A stretch of 64,000 bases of DNA from Solenopsis invicta (Eukaryota > Arthropoda > Insecta > Hymenoptera > Formicidae), in contig NC_052667.1 in assembly GCF_016802725.1 (NCBI RefSeq), positions 19,936,846 through 20,000,845 of the forward strand, given 5' to 3'. Of the stretch, positions 54,900-64,000 are shown piece by piece. Every line of letters begins with the position of its first letter. Positions within the stretch are counted from its first letter, which is position 1. Below the pieces are notes generated by a model. That model saw only the letters and a list, made by a program, of their open reading frames with translations. It was not told where the DNA came from and made no database searches. The position numbers and the translations under genes were made by a program.

Positions 54900-56054
54900 T
54901 TATAATTGGGCGTACAATAGTACGTGTGGCGTGATTGTGTCGTGAGGTGAGACTTGTTGTCTTTTTGACTTTAAATCATCATATTCGTACCACGATGTAG
55001 TCGTGTATATAATGGCAGTATAGTGGGCTGCATTATTGATATAATTGACAATTCCGCGTAGAATGTATTTTCTATTTCCCACTGTTACGTTTTTGGTAAT
55101 GCCTTCTAAATTGTACAGTTTCGTTTCTAATCCAATACTTTTTATATAATTTGGATCACTTAAAACGCTTGTATCTATTATTACATGCGGCCCGTACTCT
55201 TCACTTATTTTACATTGATTTTGGCATTTTGGGCATGTTTGTTTGGTATCATACGTGTCGTTGATTGCATCTTGAATATACCCCAATCCTTTTGTTAAAA
55301 GTATGTTTACATTAATGCTTATAGCTGTAAACTTTCTTTCATTCGTATAGTGGCATGAAAGACATATTTTTTGTCTTTTTAGACTAGGCAGTAATGCGTA
55401 TGTATACTCGGCTAGATGAGCAGCATTGCACATTGCATCTAAGGATTGGAATCGTCTAGTATAATTTTCTTGTTGGAACAGTGACAAGCTAGCGAGGAAA
55501 GAAGCTCTTTCGACATACTCATTCTTTGTGATTTTTCCTCTGCTTATAATTTTTATTGCCAATTGCAAGAAATTGCAATCTTTTATGTTTTGCACAATTT
55601 GTTTATATTCTGAATTCATTCCTATCATGTGCAGCGTGCAATGGAGGAGAGCGTCAAAAGCGCACGTATTGCGCACCATTATAGTTTCTTTTTTTAATTT
55701 GACGGGTTGACATATACTTCCATTTTTTATTATGGGAATACACACTGTGTTATGCGACTCTATGCTGTCCCATTCAGGACATTTGTCTAAATAAGTTTCC
55801 TTTTTAACGTGGCCAGATTTTTTGGAATGTTCCGCCAATCCCATCCAATTTTCTTTCAAATTTAGTGAACATGTCTCATTTGAGGTTGCTGAATCTGATA
55901 TTGAAATTGATTTTGAATGAACTTTAACACTGTAGTTGTATGATTCGTCGGTAGAATTTGCTTTACTTGTAGCAGAATTATCTGTTACTTCAGTATTAGA
56001 AATTGATGTTAGATTGTGACAGGAGTTACTATTTTCAAATAATTCCTGTTCCAT
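54900..56054 (-). CDS. Ubiquitin-specific-protease-like (C19-type) protein carried by the foldback element, 384 aa
   Basis: The C-terminal two-thirds has the layout of a cysteine deubiquitinase: a Cys box VRNTCAFDALLHC with nucleophile Cys131, a zinc ribbon (CLSC at 231-234 and CPKC at 274-277) and a His box AAHYTAIIY with His344, followed by WYEYDD (Asp359/360). The protein ends soon after, as USP domains do. The first 120 residues are Ser/Thr/Asn-rich and look disordered. Such a fold would cleave ubiquitin or ubiquitin-like proteins. The frame is fully open and all predicted catalytic residues are present. The reading frame also stays open upstream of the chosen ATG through the first 164-bp unit to about 56180, where a TTTTTCCTACAG acceptor-like site occurs, so an upstream exon is possible. 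It is the only gene in the element. Host-gene capture or a family-specific accessory gene are both possible. Confidence 0.65.
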   Translation of the reverse strand: MEQELFENSNSCHNLTSISNTEVTDNSATSKANSTDESYNYSVKVHSKSISISDSATSNETCSLNLKENWMGLAEHSKKSGHVKKETYLDKCPEWDSIESHNTVCIPIIKNGSICQPVKLKKETIMVRNTCAFDALLHCTLHMIGMNSEYKQIVQNIKDCNFLQLAIKIISRGKITKNEYVERASFLASLSLFQQENYTRRFQSLDAMCNAAHLAEYTYALLPSLKRQKICLSCHYTNERKFTAISINVNILLTKGLGYIQDAINDTYDTKQTCPKCQNQCKISEEYGPHVIIDTSVLSDPNYIKSIGLETKLYNLEGITKNVTVGNRKYILRGIVNYINNAAHYTAIIYTTTSWYEYDDLKSKRQQVSPHDTITPHVLLYAQL

Positions 56055-56127
56055 TTCAACATCTAATTTAATATTTGGATCGGATTCGTGTATATTTATT
56101 TGATTTTGTTTTGATTTGCAATCTGGT

Positions 56128-57990
56128 CCACTTGAAGAAGCGTCACGCGCTTCAATATGTTGAGAACTGTAGGAAAAATATTTTTTCGTACACAGAACTC
56201 TTCGAAAAAGTCCAGCACCTCACCTATATGTGCGGAAAATCGACTTTTTCGGGTGTTATTAATTTTTTGTTAATTAACTAATATAGGAATCGCCCGGAAC
56301 TCTTCGGCACGCGCTTTAATATGTTGAGAACTGTAGAAAAAATATTTTTTCGTACACAGAACTCTTCGAAAAAGTCCAGCACCTCACCTATATGTGCGGA
56401 AAATCGGCTTTTTCGGGTGTTATTAATTTTTTGTTAATTAACTAATATCGGAATCGCCCGGAACTCTTCGGCACGCGCTTTAATATGTTGAGAACTGTAG
56501 GAAAAATATTTTTTCGTTCACAGAACTCTTCGAAAAAGTCCAGCACCTCACCTATATGTGCGGAAAATCGACTTTTTCGGGAGTTATTAATTTTTTGTTA
56601 ATTAACTAATATCGGAATCGCCCGGAACTCTTCGGAACGCGCTTCAATATGTTGAGAACTGTAGGAAAAATATTTTTTCGTACACAGAACTCTTCGAAAA
56701 AGTCCAGCACCTCACCTATATGTGCGGAAAATCGACTTTTTCGGGTGTTATTAATTTTTTGTTAATTAACTAATATCGGAATCGCCCGGAACTCTTCGGC
56801 ACGCGCTTCAATATGTTGAGAACTGTAGAAAAAATATTTTTTCGTACACAGAACTCTTCGAAAAAGTCCAGCACCTCACCTATATGTGCGGAAAATCGGC
56901 TTTTTCGGGTGTTATTAATTTTTTGTTAATTAACTAATATCGGAATCGCCCGGAACTCTTCGGCACGCGCTTTAATATGTTGAGAACTGTAGGAAAAATA
57001 TTTTTTCGTTCACAGAACTCTTCGAAAAAGTCCAGCACCTCACCTATATGTGCGGAAAATCGACTTTTTCGGGAGTTATTAATTTTTTGTTAATTAACTA
57101 ATATCGGAATCGCCCGGAACTCTTCGGAACGCGCTTCAATATGTTGAGAACTGTTGGAAAAATATTTTTTCGTACACAGAACTCTTCGAAAAAGTCCAGC
57201 ACCTCACCTATATGTGCGGAAAATCGACTTTTTCGGGAGTTATTAATTTTTTGTTAATTAACTAATATCGGAATCGCCCGGAACTCTTCGGAACGCGCTT
57301 CAATATGTTGAGAACTGTTGGAAAAATATTTTTTCGTACACAGAACTCTTCGAAAAAGTCCAGCACCTCACCTATATGTGCGGAAAATCGACTTTTTCGG
57401 GTGTTATTAATTTTTTGTTAATTAACTAATATCGGAATCGCCCGGAACTCTTCGGCACGCGCTTCAATATGTTGAGAACTGTAGAAAAAATATTTTTTCG
57501 TACACAGAACTCTTCGAAAAAGTCCAGCACCTCACCTATATGTGCGGAAAATCGGCTTTTTCGGGTGTTATTAATTTTTTGTTAATTAACTAATATCGGA
57601 ATCGCCCGGAACTCTTCGGCACGCGCTTTAATATGTTGAGAACTGTAGGAAAAATATTTTTTCGTTCACAGAACTCTTCGAAAAAGTCCAGCACCTCACC
57701 TATATGTGCGGAAAATCGACTTTTTCGGGAGTTATTAATTTTTTGTTAATTAACTAATATCGGAATCGCCCGGAACTCTTCGGAACGCGCTTCAATATGT
57801 TGAGAACTGTTGGAAAAATATTTTTTCGTACACAGAACTCTTCGAAAAAGTCCAGCACCTCACCTATATGTGCGGAAAATCGACTTTTTCGGGTGTTATT
57901 AATTTTTTGTTAATTAACTAATATCGGAATCGCCCGGAACTCTTTGGAACGCGCTTTACTATGTTGAGAACTGTAGGAAAAATATTTTTT
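56128..57990. repeat. 164-bp tandem repeats, right arm, eleven units with a three-unit higher-order pattern
   Basis: The word TTGAGAACTGT recurs exactly every 164 bases from 56160 to 57964. Units carry linked variants: type A (TCGACTTTTTCGGGTG), type B (TCGGCTTTTTCGGGTG with GTAGAAA) and type C (CGTTCACAG with GGGAG). They occur as A-B-C three times with single extra units between. Each unit has an internal hairpin (TCGAAAAAGTC and GACTTTTTCG). Confidence 0.92.
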
Positions 57991-58333
57991 TGCACACGGA
58001 ACTCTATTTTATAATATTATAACATTAATGTTTTATAAAAAAAAAAATGAAAAAAAATAAAAAAACTATGTTAAACGCTGGAACTCTTTCTAGAACTCAT
58101 CTAGAACTATAGATCTTTTAAAATCCTACAAGAATTCGGTCTGGAAAATGTCGTAGGACAAACTGAGGTGCTGCGTGAACCTGGCACCTCACTTTGTCCT
58201 ATGCGTTTTTTTCGCTTTAAAGGCCAGAACTATTTGTTTTATCTATCAGGAACTGTAGAACTATTGAAAATAAACTCAGAACTGTCAATGTTTAGTGATT
58301 TTCCACCAAATGATGTGCCAGCTTCACACACAC

Positions 58334-59110
58334 AACGCAAAATGCATGAAGAAATTTTGTCTCTTATTTAAAATCATGATACGAATTTTGTGAGTTTAAA
58401 ACGTTTTTTTTTTATCACAAAATCCACTTATTGCCAGAAAAGTGGGAAAAAGTTGTAGCTAGCAATAGACACTATTTTGAATAAATTATAATTTAACGTT
58501 TCTCTTAAATAGATGTGTATTTTTCGCAAAAAAATCCTTCAAAATTAATTGGAGCACCTAATAATTTCTATACACTAAAAAAAAATATTACTAAATATCA
58601 ATAAGTATTTGTTTGTATTTTTAAGAAAATATTTACTAAATATAAATATATATTTATTTAGTAAAAGAACAACTAATTAAATTTAATTATCAGTTTTCTT
58701 TAATTGACTAAATAATTACGTACTGCAAGTAAATATTTTCTTGCAAATATACAAACAAACATTTATTAAAATTTAATAATTTTTTTTTCAATGTACATAC
58801 ACAAGCGATTAATAATGTCTTGCCTATGCAGTCCTTTTCTCCTTATATTTTCATATACGTGTAACGTATATATTCTATATGAATGCATGCGCATATGCAC
58901 GTGGAAGAAATTAATGACCGCTTATGTAAATAATGAACCATAAATTAAGCTAATAACAAGTCAGTAACAAGACAGTATATATAATAACGGGAAAAGCATT
59001 GTTTTACTTACTATTGTCCTGCACCTTGGTGATCACTCATTAAACTCTGGCTTTACGTTGCAGCCTGTTAACGGTCTTATACCTACTATGCAGTTTAGGA
59101 CTACGTGACT
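58334..59110. repeat. Dispersed repeat, copy B
   Basis: The counterpart of 7338-7900. It continues directly from the right end of the foldback element and stops at the left tip of the hAT element (59111). It is interrupted by the 221-bp element at 58573-58793. This single repeat copy has been a target for three separate insertions. Confidence 0.75.
58573..58793. mobile_element. 221-bp CACTA-tipped MITE
   Basis: CACTAAAAAAAAATATTACT at the left, inverted with changes at the right (ending TTTTTTTTTCAATG). TA stands outside each end. It is absent from the paralogous position near 7575. Tips and TA target resemble the 8.1-kb CACTA/Mirage-like element in this window, a possible source of transposase in its intact relatives. 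Confidence 0.7.
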
Positions 59111-62030
59111 CAGTGATGTGAGCTCGGCCCGGTTTTTCGCGCATGCGCGGCGCATACGGTAACAGTAACGTACGTAATATCAAGAAAAAGATGTGCTGTT
59201 GATCGCCCGTACATAGTGATATGAAAATGTTTATAGAAAATTTAATAAATTTGCAACTTATTATTTATTAAAAATTAATCTATATTTAATAATAATAGAA
59301 TTAAAGATACGCTGAAAAAAAGGGAAAGGGAGCTGAAATAATTCAAGAAAACAAATAAAGATTTAAAATAAAATATTTATTTTGGCAGAATTATTAAAGA
59401 AAACCAACATTTGTTGCAAGGGTAAGGAAAACTGTCAAAAACCTTACCAGTTTTCAATAAAAAAATACATTTTAAAAATACAAAATTAACATGTTACATT
59501 ATCACATTTTTAACATAAACATATTTAATAACATAAATAAAAAATAATTTACAAAATAAAATATTGCATCTTTGGCTTTTATCACATACTTATTACTATA
59601 TCACATTTTTATTGCATATTTTATTACAAATGTATAAATAATGCATAAAAAATAAACTCTGAAAACCAAAATAAAAATGTAATATCTTATAATAATTAAA
59701 CTCTGAAAAATAAAATAAAAATTAATAATAAAAATTATAATGTGCAGCATGCAGAAAGAAAATATAGGCTAGATGGGCTAGATGTAAAAACCAAAAAATG
59801 TTATGCAAAATAATACAAAAAATATTAAGCATTATCAGATGTGCATTGATTTTTATATAAATTTTGCGTGTTATGCAGTTCGAAATGCTTCACGTCAGGT
59901 TGAAATGTAAAGCAATTAATGTTTTTAGCTTGAAAACTTGATCGAATTACACAAATTGAGGAAAGAGTATTATTACACAATCGATTTCTTTTTTTACTTT
60001 TTACGTCTGTGACAATAGAAAATATTCTTTCAGCCTCGGCATTGGAATGAGGATAACAAAGGACTACTTCAACTAATAATTGTAAATTTGGAAACATCTT
60101 TTCCCCGTCAAAATTTTTACATTGCAATACATTATTCCACATTTCATCTATTGGTAGAGAAGCTAACTGTATTTTTTGTTGTTCGTCAAAACTCGTTGGT
60201 AATATGTCCCACTCGAAAGCTAAATCTGATATATTAATATGTTCAACTTGCTTAGCAATATGAGTTAAATATTTAATTTTATTTCTACCGTCTTTATAAA
60301 GAGCAATTTTAGGATCTAGAAAATTTAATTGTTTAAAAAATTCATCGTTATAAGGTAGACGTTTTAGCATTTCTCGAACTGCCGTAACATAAAAATCCAA
60401 ACATTTTAATTTAATTTCTTGCGCGCATTCCACAGATAATGTTTCTAAAAAACTATCACATTCCGGTCCTACTCGTATGTTATCTATATGTTGTACATTA
60501 TTATCTAAATCTAAAATTGAAATGTTTTCTACATTATCGTAATTTAAAAAATTGTCGGCTAATTGACGAATTAATTGTTGACTGCTTTCGTATAATTTAT
60601 GAATTAAAATGTTACGCGATTGAAACAGTGCGTTAAAATTATTAAAATAATTTAATGCGTATTTTAGAAACAACAAATATGCTTTAACCGAATTATCATT
60701 TAAATATTGTAATATATTTTCCGCGGATTTTAATTTATCTTCTACTGTTGCTAACAAAAAATTATTTTTTAAAACGTCCCAATTTTCTAACAATCTAACA
60801 ACGCACTTTTGTAAGCAAAGCCATCTAGTATCTGACAATTTTAATATTTTTCTTCGTTCAACTTCAAAAAAATCTTGGAATTCACCCAATATTGCACATC
60901 TCTTCGCACTGCCCGAAATGTAAGTGGCAACTCCTCTAATTAAATCTTCGCAAGAAGAAGGTAACTTTTTGCAAGCTTTACTGGCTACAATCGCGGATGA
61001 ATGGCAAATACAATTTAACGTTACTAAATTTGGAACTTCTTCTTTAAGACGACTCATAAAAGAATTTTTGCGTCCAATCATAACTGACGCATTATCAGAT
61101 GCCATTCCAACAACATTTTTTATGGGAATATATTTTTCTTCTAAGCATTTTATAAATATTTCAAAAATTTTATTCGCGGAACAATCTCTTGCATCTAAAG
61201 ATATTAATTCTAATAATTGAGTTGTAATTTTTTTATTCAAAGGTGATACATATTGAACAAGAAAACACATTAATTTAGTATCTGAGATATCCGTACTTTC
61301 ATCTATTAAAATGGAAAATTTACAAGTTTTTAAATATTCTACGATTGTCTCAATTTCCCGTTTCGCAGTGACATTATTAACAATATTTGCGCACTTATTT
61401 CGAGCTAGTGAGAAATCTTGCACAACTTTGGGATCTATAAAAATATCTCTTATTAAAGGTGTTAAATGATCCGCGATTTGAAAAGCTATATTATGCTCGG
61501 CAAAAAAAGTTGATAATTTAATTTCTGCGCGTTTAACTTTATCTTTATGTGACAAACTATCTTCGGTATCAATACGGTCAGCAGTCTTACAATTACAAGA
61601 TTTTACGTTCTCGATATGTCTAACAGTTTGCGAATGTTCAACTATATTTGTTTTGCAACATCTGATAGTTTTATTGCATGCAATACAAAACGCTTTATTT
61701 TCTGAAGGATGAGGAGCTAACCATCCTTTAAAGATATTTTCATCTAGCCAAGCATTTTGAAATTCTCTACTTCTACGTTTTTTAGTAGCTCCTTGACCAA
61801 AAGAATCCATCATGCAGCATGAACAAATATATAAATAAGTGTTATATTTACTAACTTACCTTGTGTAAATATTGCACTGAAGCTTAACCTCCTTCGACGA
61901 GCCCGTCATTTTCGCGCCAAGACACGAGTCACCCGAGACTTTTGCGCCCATAACGGTCGCATTATGGCCAGTACTGTCTAGCAGCTGTTTTTGCCGCGCA
62001 TGCGCGAAAAACCGGGCCGAGTTCACATTG
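59111..62030 (-). mobile_element. hAT element, copy A of a head-to-head pair
   Basis: The left tip CAGTGATGTGAGCTCGGCCC (59111) and right tip (complement CAATGTGAACTCGGCCCGG, ending 62030) are inverted and share GGTTTTTCGCGCATGCGCGG. The left flank is ACGTGACT; the right flank is GAATAAAT, so there is no single-copy target duplication. That fits the element being half of a larger dimer. It encodes an intact transposase. A splice donor (ACACAAG then GTAAGT, about 61855) precedes the start codon, suggesting a 5' UTR intron. Confidence 0.75.
59825..61813 (-). CDS. hAT transposase, intact, 662 aa
   Basis: hAT-superfamily transposase with an N-terminal BED-like finger (Cys43, Cys46, His60, His66), a catalytic region beginning KFSILIDESTDISDTKLMCF (first Asp), ASDNASVMIGRK, NCICHSSAIVASKAC and a DTRWLCLQKC block. 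The C-terminal hAT dimerisation segment reads CYPHSNAEAERIFSIVTDVK. The frame is open from ATG (61811-61813) to stop. It is of a different lineage from the 594-aa transposase at 24435-26219, being of the SCAND3/ZBED-like type. Confidence 0.88.
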   Translation of the reverse strand: MMDSFGQGATKKRRSREFQNAWLDENIFKGWLAPHPSENKAFCIACNKTIRCCKTNIVEHSQTVRHIENVKSCNCKTADRIDTEDSLSHKDKVKRAEIKLSTFFAEHNIAFQIADHLTPLIRDIFIDPKVVQDFSLARNKCANIVNNVTAKREIETIVEYLKTCKFSILIDESTDISDTKLMCFLVQYVSPLNKKITTQLLELISLDARDCSANKIFEIFIKCLEEKYIPIKNVVGMASDNASVMIGRKNSFMSRLKEEVPNLVTLNCICHSSAIVASKACKKLPSSCEDLIRGVATYISGSAKRCAILGEFQDFFEVERRKILKLSDTRWLCLQKCVVRLLENWDVLKNNFLLATVEDKLKSAENILQYLNDNSVKAYLLFLKYALNYFNNFNALFQSRNILIHKLYESSQQLIRQLADNFLNYDNVENISILDLDNNVQHIDNIRVGPECDSFLETLSVECAQEIKLKCLDFYVTAVREMLKRLPYNDEFFKQLNFLDPKIALYKDGRNKIKYLTHIAKQVEHINISDLAFEWDILPTSFDEQQKIQLASLPIDEMWNNVLQCKNFDGEKMFPNLQLLVEVVLCYPHSNAEAERIFSIVTDVKSKKRNRLCNNTLSSICVIRSSFQAKNINCFTFQPDVKHFELHNTQNLYKNQCTSDNA

Positions 62031-64000
62031 GAATAAATTTTTTCAATGAGAATTAAAAATGCTATCACTTGAATTTTTAAAATACAAAGATTTTTCAATG
62101 ACAATACAGAGTTAGTACCACGTGGGATTTATATAAAAGTTGAAGATACTAGCAGTTGGGTTAAAATAGAAGTTTTTCAAAGAAAATACAAATACTACTA
62201 CTTTAATTTTGTGGAAAAAGTATATTCTCTTTATAATAAGCGCACTTTAAAAGATTTCACACATTTTTTTTTAATAAACGTATATCATTTTTATTAGATT
62301 ACATATTTTCAAAATAAGTTGCGCGCAACACACATAGGCGCTTTTTTTACCTTTTTTTTTGAAAAGGTAATTTTGTACTGATTAATTTTATACATAATAA
62401 AAATAAGGTGAAAATATAAAAGTATTATTAAAGGATTGTTACGTCGAAATATTACGATTTTTTATACGCGGGTTACATAACTACAGATAAAAATTCAATG
62501 TTATCCGCGATAACAAATGACAGCTGCATACACTGCAGCCCAAGCTCCATATCTTTCCGTCACATTTAACATTTCAATAATAAGAAATTAAAAAAAATAT
62601 AATTTGACACGATTGAAAAAAGATGAATAAAGCCAAAACGTATTAAATCTTACGTAAACAATGTTTTATATATGTATTAAATTATATATAGTAAATGAAA
62701 CGCTTTGGCTTTATTCATCTTTTTTCAATCGTGTCAAATTATATTTTTTTTAATTTCTTATTATTGAAATGTTAAATGTAACGGAAAGATATGGAGCTTG
62801 GGCTGCAGTGTATGCAGCTGTCATTTGTTATCGCGGATAACATTGAATTTTTATCTGTAGTTATGTAACCCGCGTATAAAAAATCGTAATATTTCGACGT
62901 AACAATCCTTTAATAATACTTTTATATTTTCACCTTATTTTTATTATGTATAAAATTAATCAGTACAAAATTACCTTTTCAAAAAAAAAGGTAAAAAAAG
63001 CGCCTATGTGTGTTGCGCGCAACTTATTTTGAAAATATGTAATCTAATAAAAATGATATACGTTTATTAAAAAAAAAATGTGTGAAATCTTTTAAAGTGC
63101 GCTTATTATAAAGAGAATATACTTTTTCCACAAAATTAAAGTAGTAGTATTTGTATTTTCTTTGAAAAACTTCTATTTTAACCCAACTGCTAGTATCTTC
63201 AACTTTTATATAAATCCCACGTGGTACTATCTCTGTATTGTCATTGAAAAATCTTTGTATTTTAAAAATTCAAGTGATAGCATTTTTAATTCTCATTGAA
63301 AAAATTTATTCCAATGTGAACTCGGCCCGGTTTTTCGCGCATGCGCGGCAAAAACAGCTGCTAGACAGTACTGGCCATAATGCGACCGTTATGGGCGCAA
63401 AAGTCTCGGGTGACTCGTGTCTTGGCGCGAAAATGACGGGCTCGTCGAAGGAGGTTAAGCTTCAGTGCAATATTTACACAAGGTAAGTTAGTAAGTATAA
63501 CACTTATTTATATATTTGTTCATGCTGCATGATGGATTCTTTTGGTCAAGGAGCTACTAAAAAACGTAGAAGTAGAGAATTTCAAAATGCTTGGCTAGAT
63601 GAAAATATCTTTAAAGGATGGTTAGCTCCTCATCCTTCAGAAAATAAAGCGTTTTGTATTGCATGCAATAAAACTATCAGATGTTGCAAAACAAATATAG
63701 TTGAACATACGCAAACTGTTAGACATATCGAAAACGTAAAATCTTGTAATTGTAAGACTGCTGACCGTATTGATACCGAAGATAGTTTGTCACATAAAGA
63801 TAAAGTTAAACGCGCAGAAATTAAATTATCAACTTTTTTTGCCGAGCATAATATAGCTTTTCAAATCGCGGATCATTTAACACCTTTAATAAGAGATATT
63901 TTTATAGATCCCAAAGTTGTGCAAGATTTCTCACTAGCTCGAAATAAGTGCGCAAATATTGTTAATAATGTCACTGCGAAACGGGAAATTGAGACAATCG
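61330..64000. repeat. Near-perfect palindrome centred at about 62671 (arms at least 1.3 kb)
   Basis: Position x on the left pairs with 125342 minus x. The inner arm limits are about 62641 and 62701, leaving a spacer of about 60 bases. The right arm continues to the window end with only rare differences: one base in the Ser/Thr codon of the HSQTV segment, and one near 62112/63230. The arms include the inner flank with GGCGC-TTTTTTTACC words and the first part of the hAT transposase. Confidence 0.93.
63529..64000 (+). CDS. hAT transposase, copy B (5' part, runs off the window)
   Basis: Mirror image of the 662-aa gene: same ATG-ATG start, same BED-like finger, at least the first 157 codons open, with one visible substitution (Thr for Ser in the HSQTV segment). 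Whether the rest is intact cannot be seen. Confidence 0.85.
   Translation, partial: MMDSFGQGATKKRRSREFQNAWLDENIFKGWLAPHPSENKAFCIACNKTIRCCKTNIVEHTQTVRHIENVKSCNCKTADRIDTEDSLSHKDKVKRAEIKLSTFFAEHNIAFQIADHLTPLIRDIFIDPKVVQDFSLARNKCANIVNNVTAKREIETI

Larger units (their letters stand above)
53529..58333 (-). mobile_element. Foldback (FB/MULE-like) element with 9-bp target duplication, carrying a protease gene
   Basis: Long inverted arms: 53529-53960 and 57900-58333 match closely (tip GTGTGTGAAGCTGGCACATC, inverted at the right). AACGCAAAA lies directly outside both ends (53520-53528 with an extra A, and 58334-58342), a 9-bp duplication. The related empty site at about 7335-7345 continues into the same flanking repeat. 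Inside the arms are 164-bp tandem repeats: two canonical and two diverged units on the left (53890-54470) and eleven on the right (56128-57990). Foldback elements of flies have 9-bp duplications and arms of tandem repeats and belong with Mutator-like elements. No transposase is present. A ubiquitin-protease-like gene occupies the centre. Confidence 0.8.

Noticed and set aside
54520..54934. Two hydrophobic plus-strand ORFs resembling membrane proteins
   Set aside because: T-rich DNA opposite the 3' side of the protease gene. The apparent hydrophobicity is just Phe/Leu/Ile from T-runs, with no family motif.
56128..57990. CRISPR array
   Set aside because: Repeats are contiguous 164-bp units without spacers, in eukaryotic DNA; they form a tandem satellite in a transposon arm.
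53505..58371. Mirror ORFs of 62-67 aa at the two ends of the foldback element
   Set aside because: They are the same terminal-repeat sequence read in both arms; identity comes from the inverted arms, not from coding selection that I can show.
61856..63486. Mirror ORFs of 82 aa before the two hAT starts
   Set aside because: They cover the hAT 5' terminal repeat and untranslated leader, end at a splice-donor-like GTAAGT, and are duplicated only because of the palindrome.

Overview
This window is insect nuclear DNA. It is AT-rich, has short introns with canonical GT/AG sites, and is packed with DNA transposons. Ant or other hymenopteran is my best guess; that is inference from composition and transposon mix, not from a diagnostic marker. 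There is no rRNA gene, tRNA, CRISPR or operon structure. I see one host gene that looks intact: an FBXW9-like F-box/WD40 gene on the minus strand, exon 1 at 35580-35717 and the last confident exon at 28409-28684. There is also one decayed host-gene copy, a NAA25/psidin-like pseudogene (minus, 4570-5793). It has lost its central part and carries frameshifts.

Layout. 1-2300: broken Tc1/mariner transposase. 4570-5800: NAA25-like pseudogene. 6400-7900: small inverted-repeat elements and a copy of a dispersed repeat. 10400-11300: broken PIF/Harbinger transposase. 11360-14110: non-autonomous element with terminal inverted repeats (TIRs). 16269-23170: old Transib element (the RAG1-related superfamily), minus strand, interrupted by a 2.1-kb solo LTR (18815-20915, 6-bp target duplication) and a TTAA-flanked element (21302-21846). 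23959-27678: hAT element with an intact 594-aa transposase, a decayed head-to-head partner copy and a perfect 8-bp target-site duplication (TSD). 28240-35717: FBXW9-like gene with foldback and 5S-derived repeats in its introns. 35740-51507: plus-strand transposon-type genes (a transposase C-terminus, then a DUF4806-like gene). The DUF4806-like gene is split by a 2.2-kb palindrome (37726-39939), an 8.1-kb CACTA/Mirage-like element (40454-48557) and a nested pair of TIR elements (49451-50919). 51606-52858: AT-rich TIR element with a 5S-derived insertion. 53529-58333: foldback element with a 9-bp TSD, 164-bp tandem repeats and a ubiquitin-protease-like gene. 59111-64000: second hAT element, part of a near-perfect head-to-head palindrome centred near 62671 that runs off the window.

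The most unusual items are four. First, the foldback element carrying a C19-type protease domain with Cys, His and zinc-ribbon residues in place; its insertion is supported by an empty-site paralogue elsewhere in the window. Second, both hAT elements are head-to-head dimers. Third, the solo LTR holds an array of about ten stem-loops that share an 8-nt loop, just downstream of its TATA box. Fourth, one internal module of about 280 bp sits inside two elements with unrelated ends.

All family calls come from reading motifs by eye. No database search was run.
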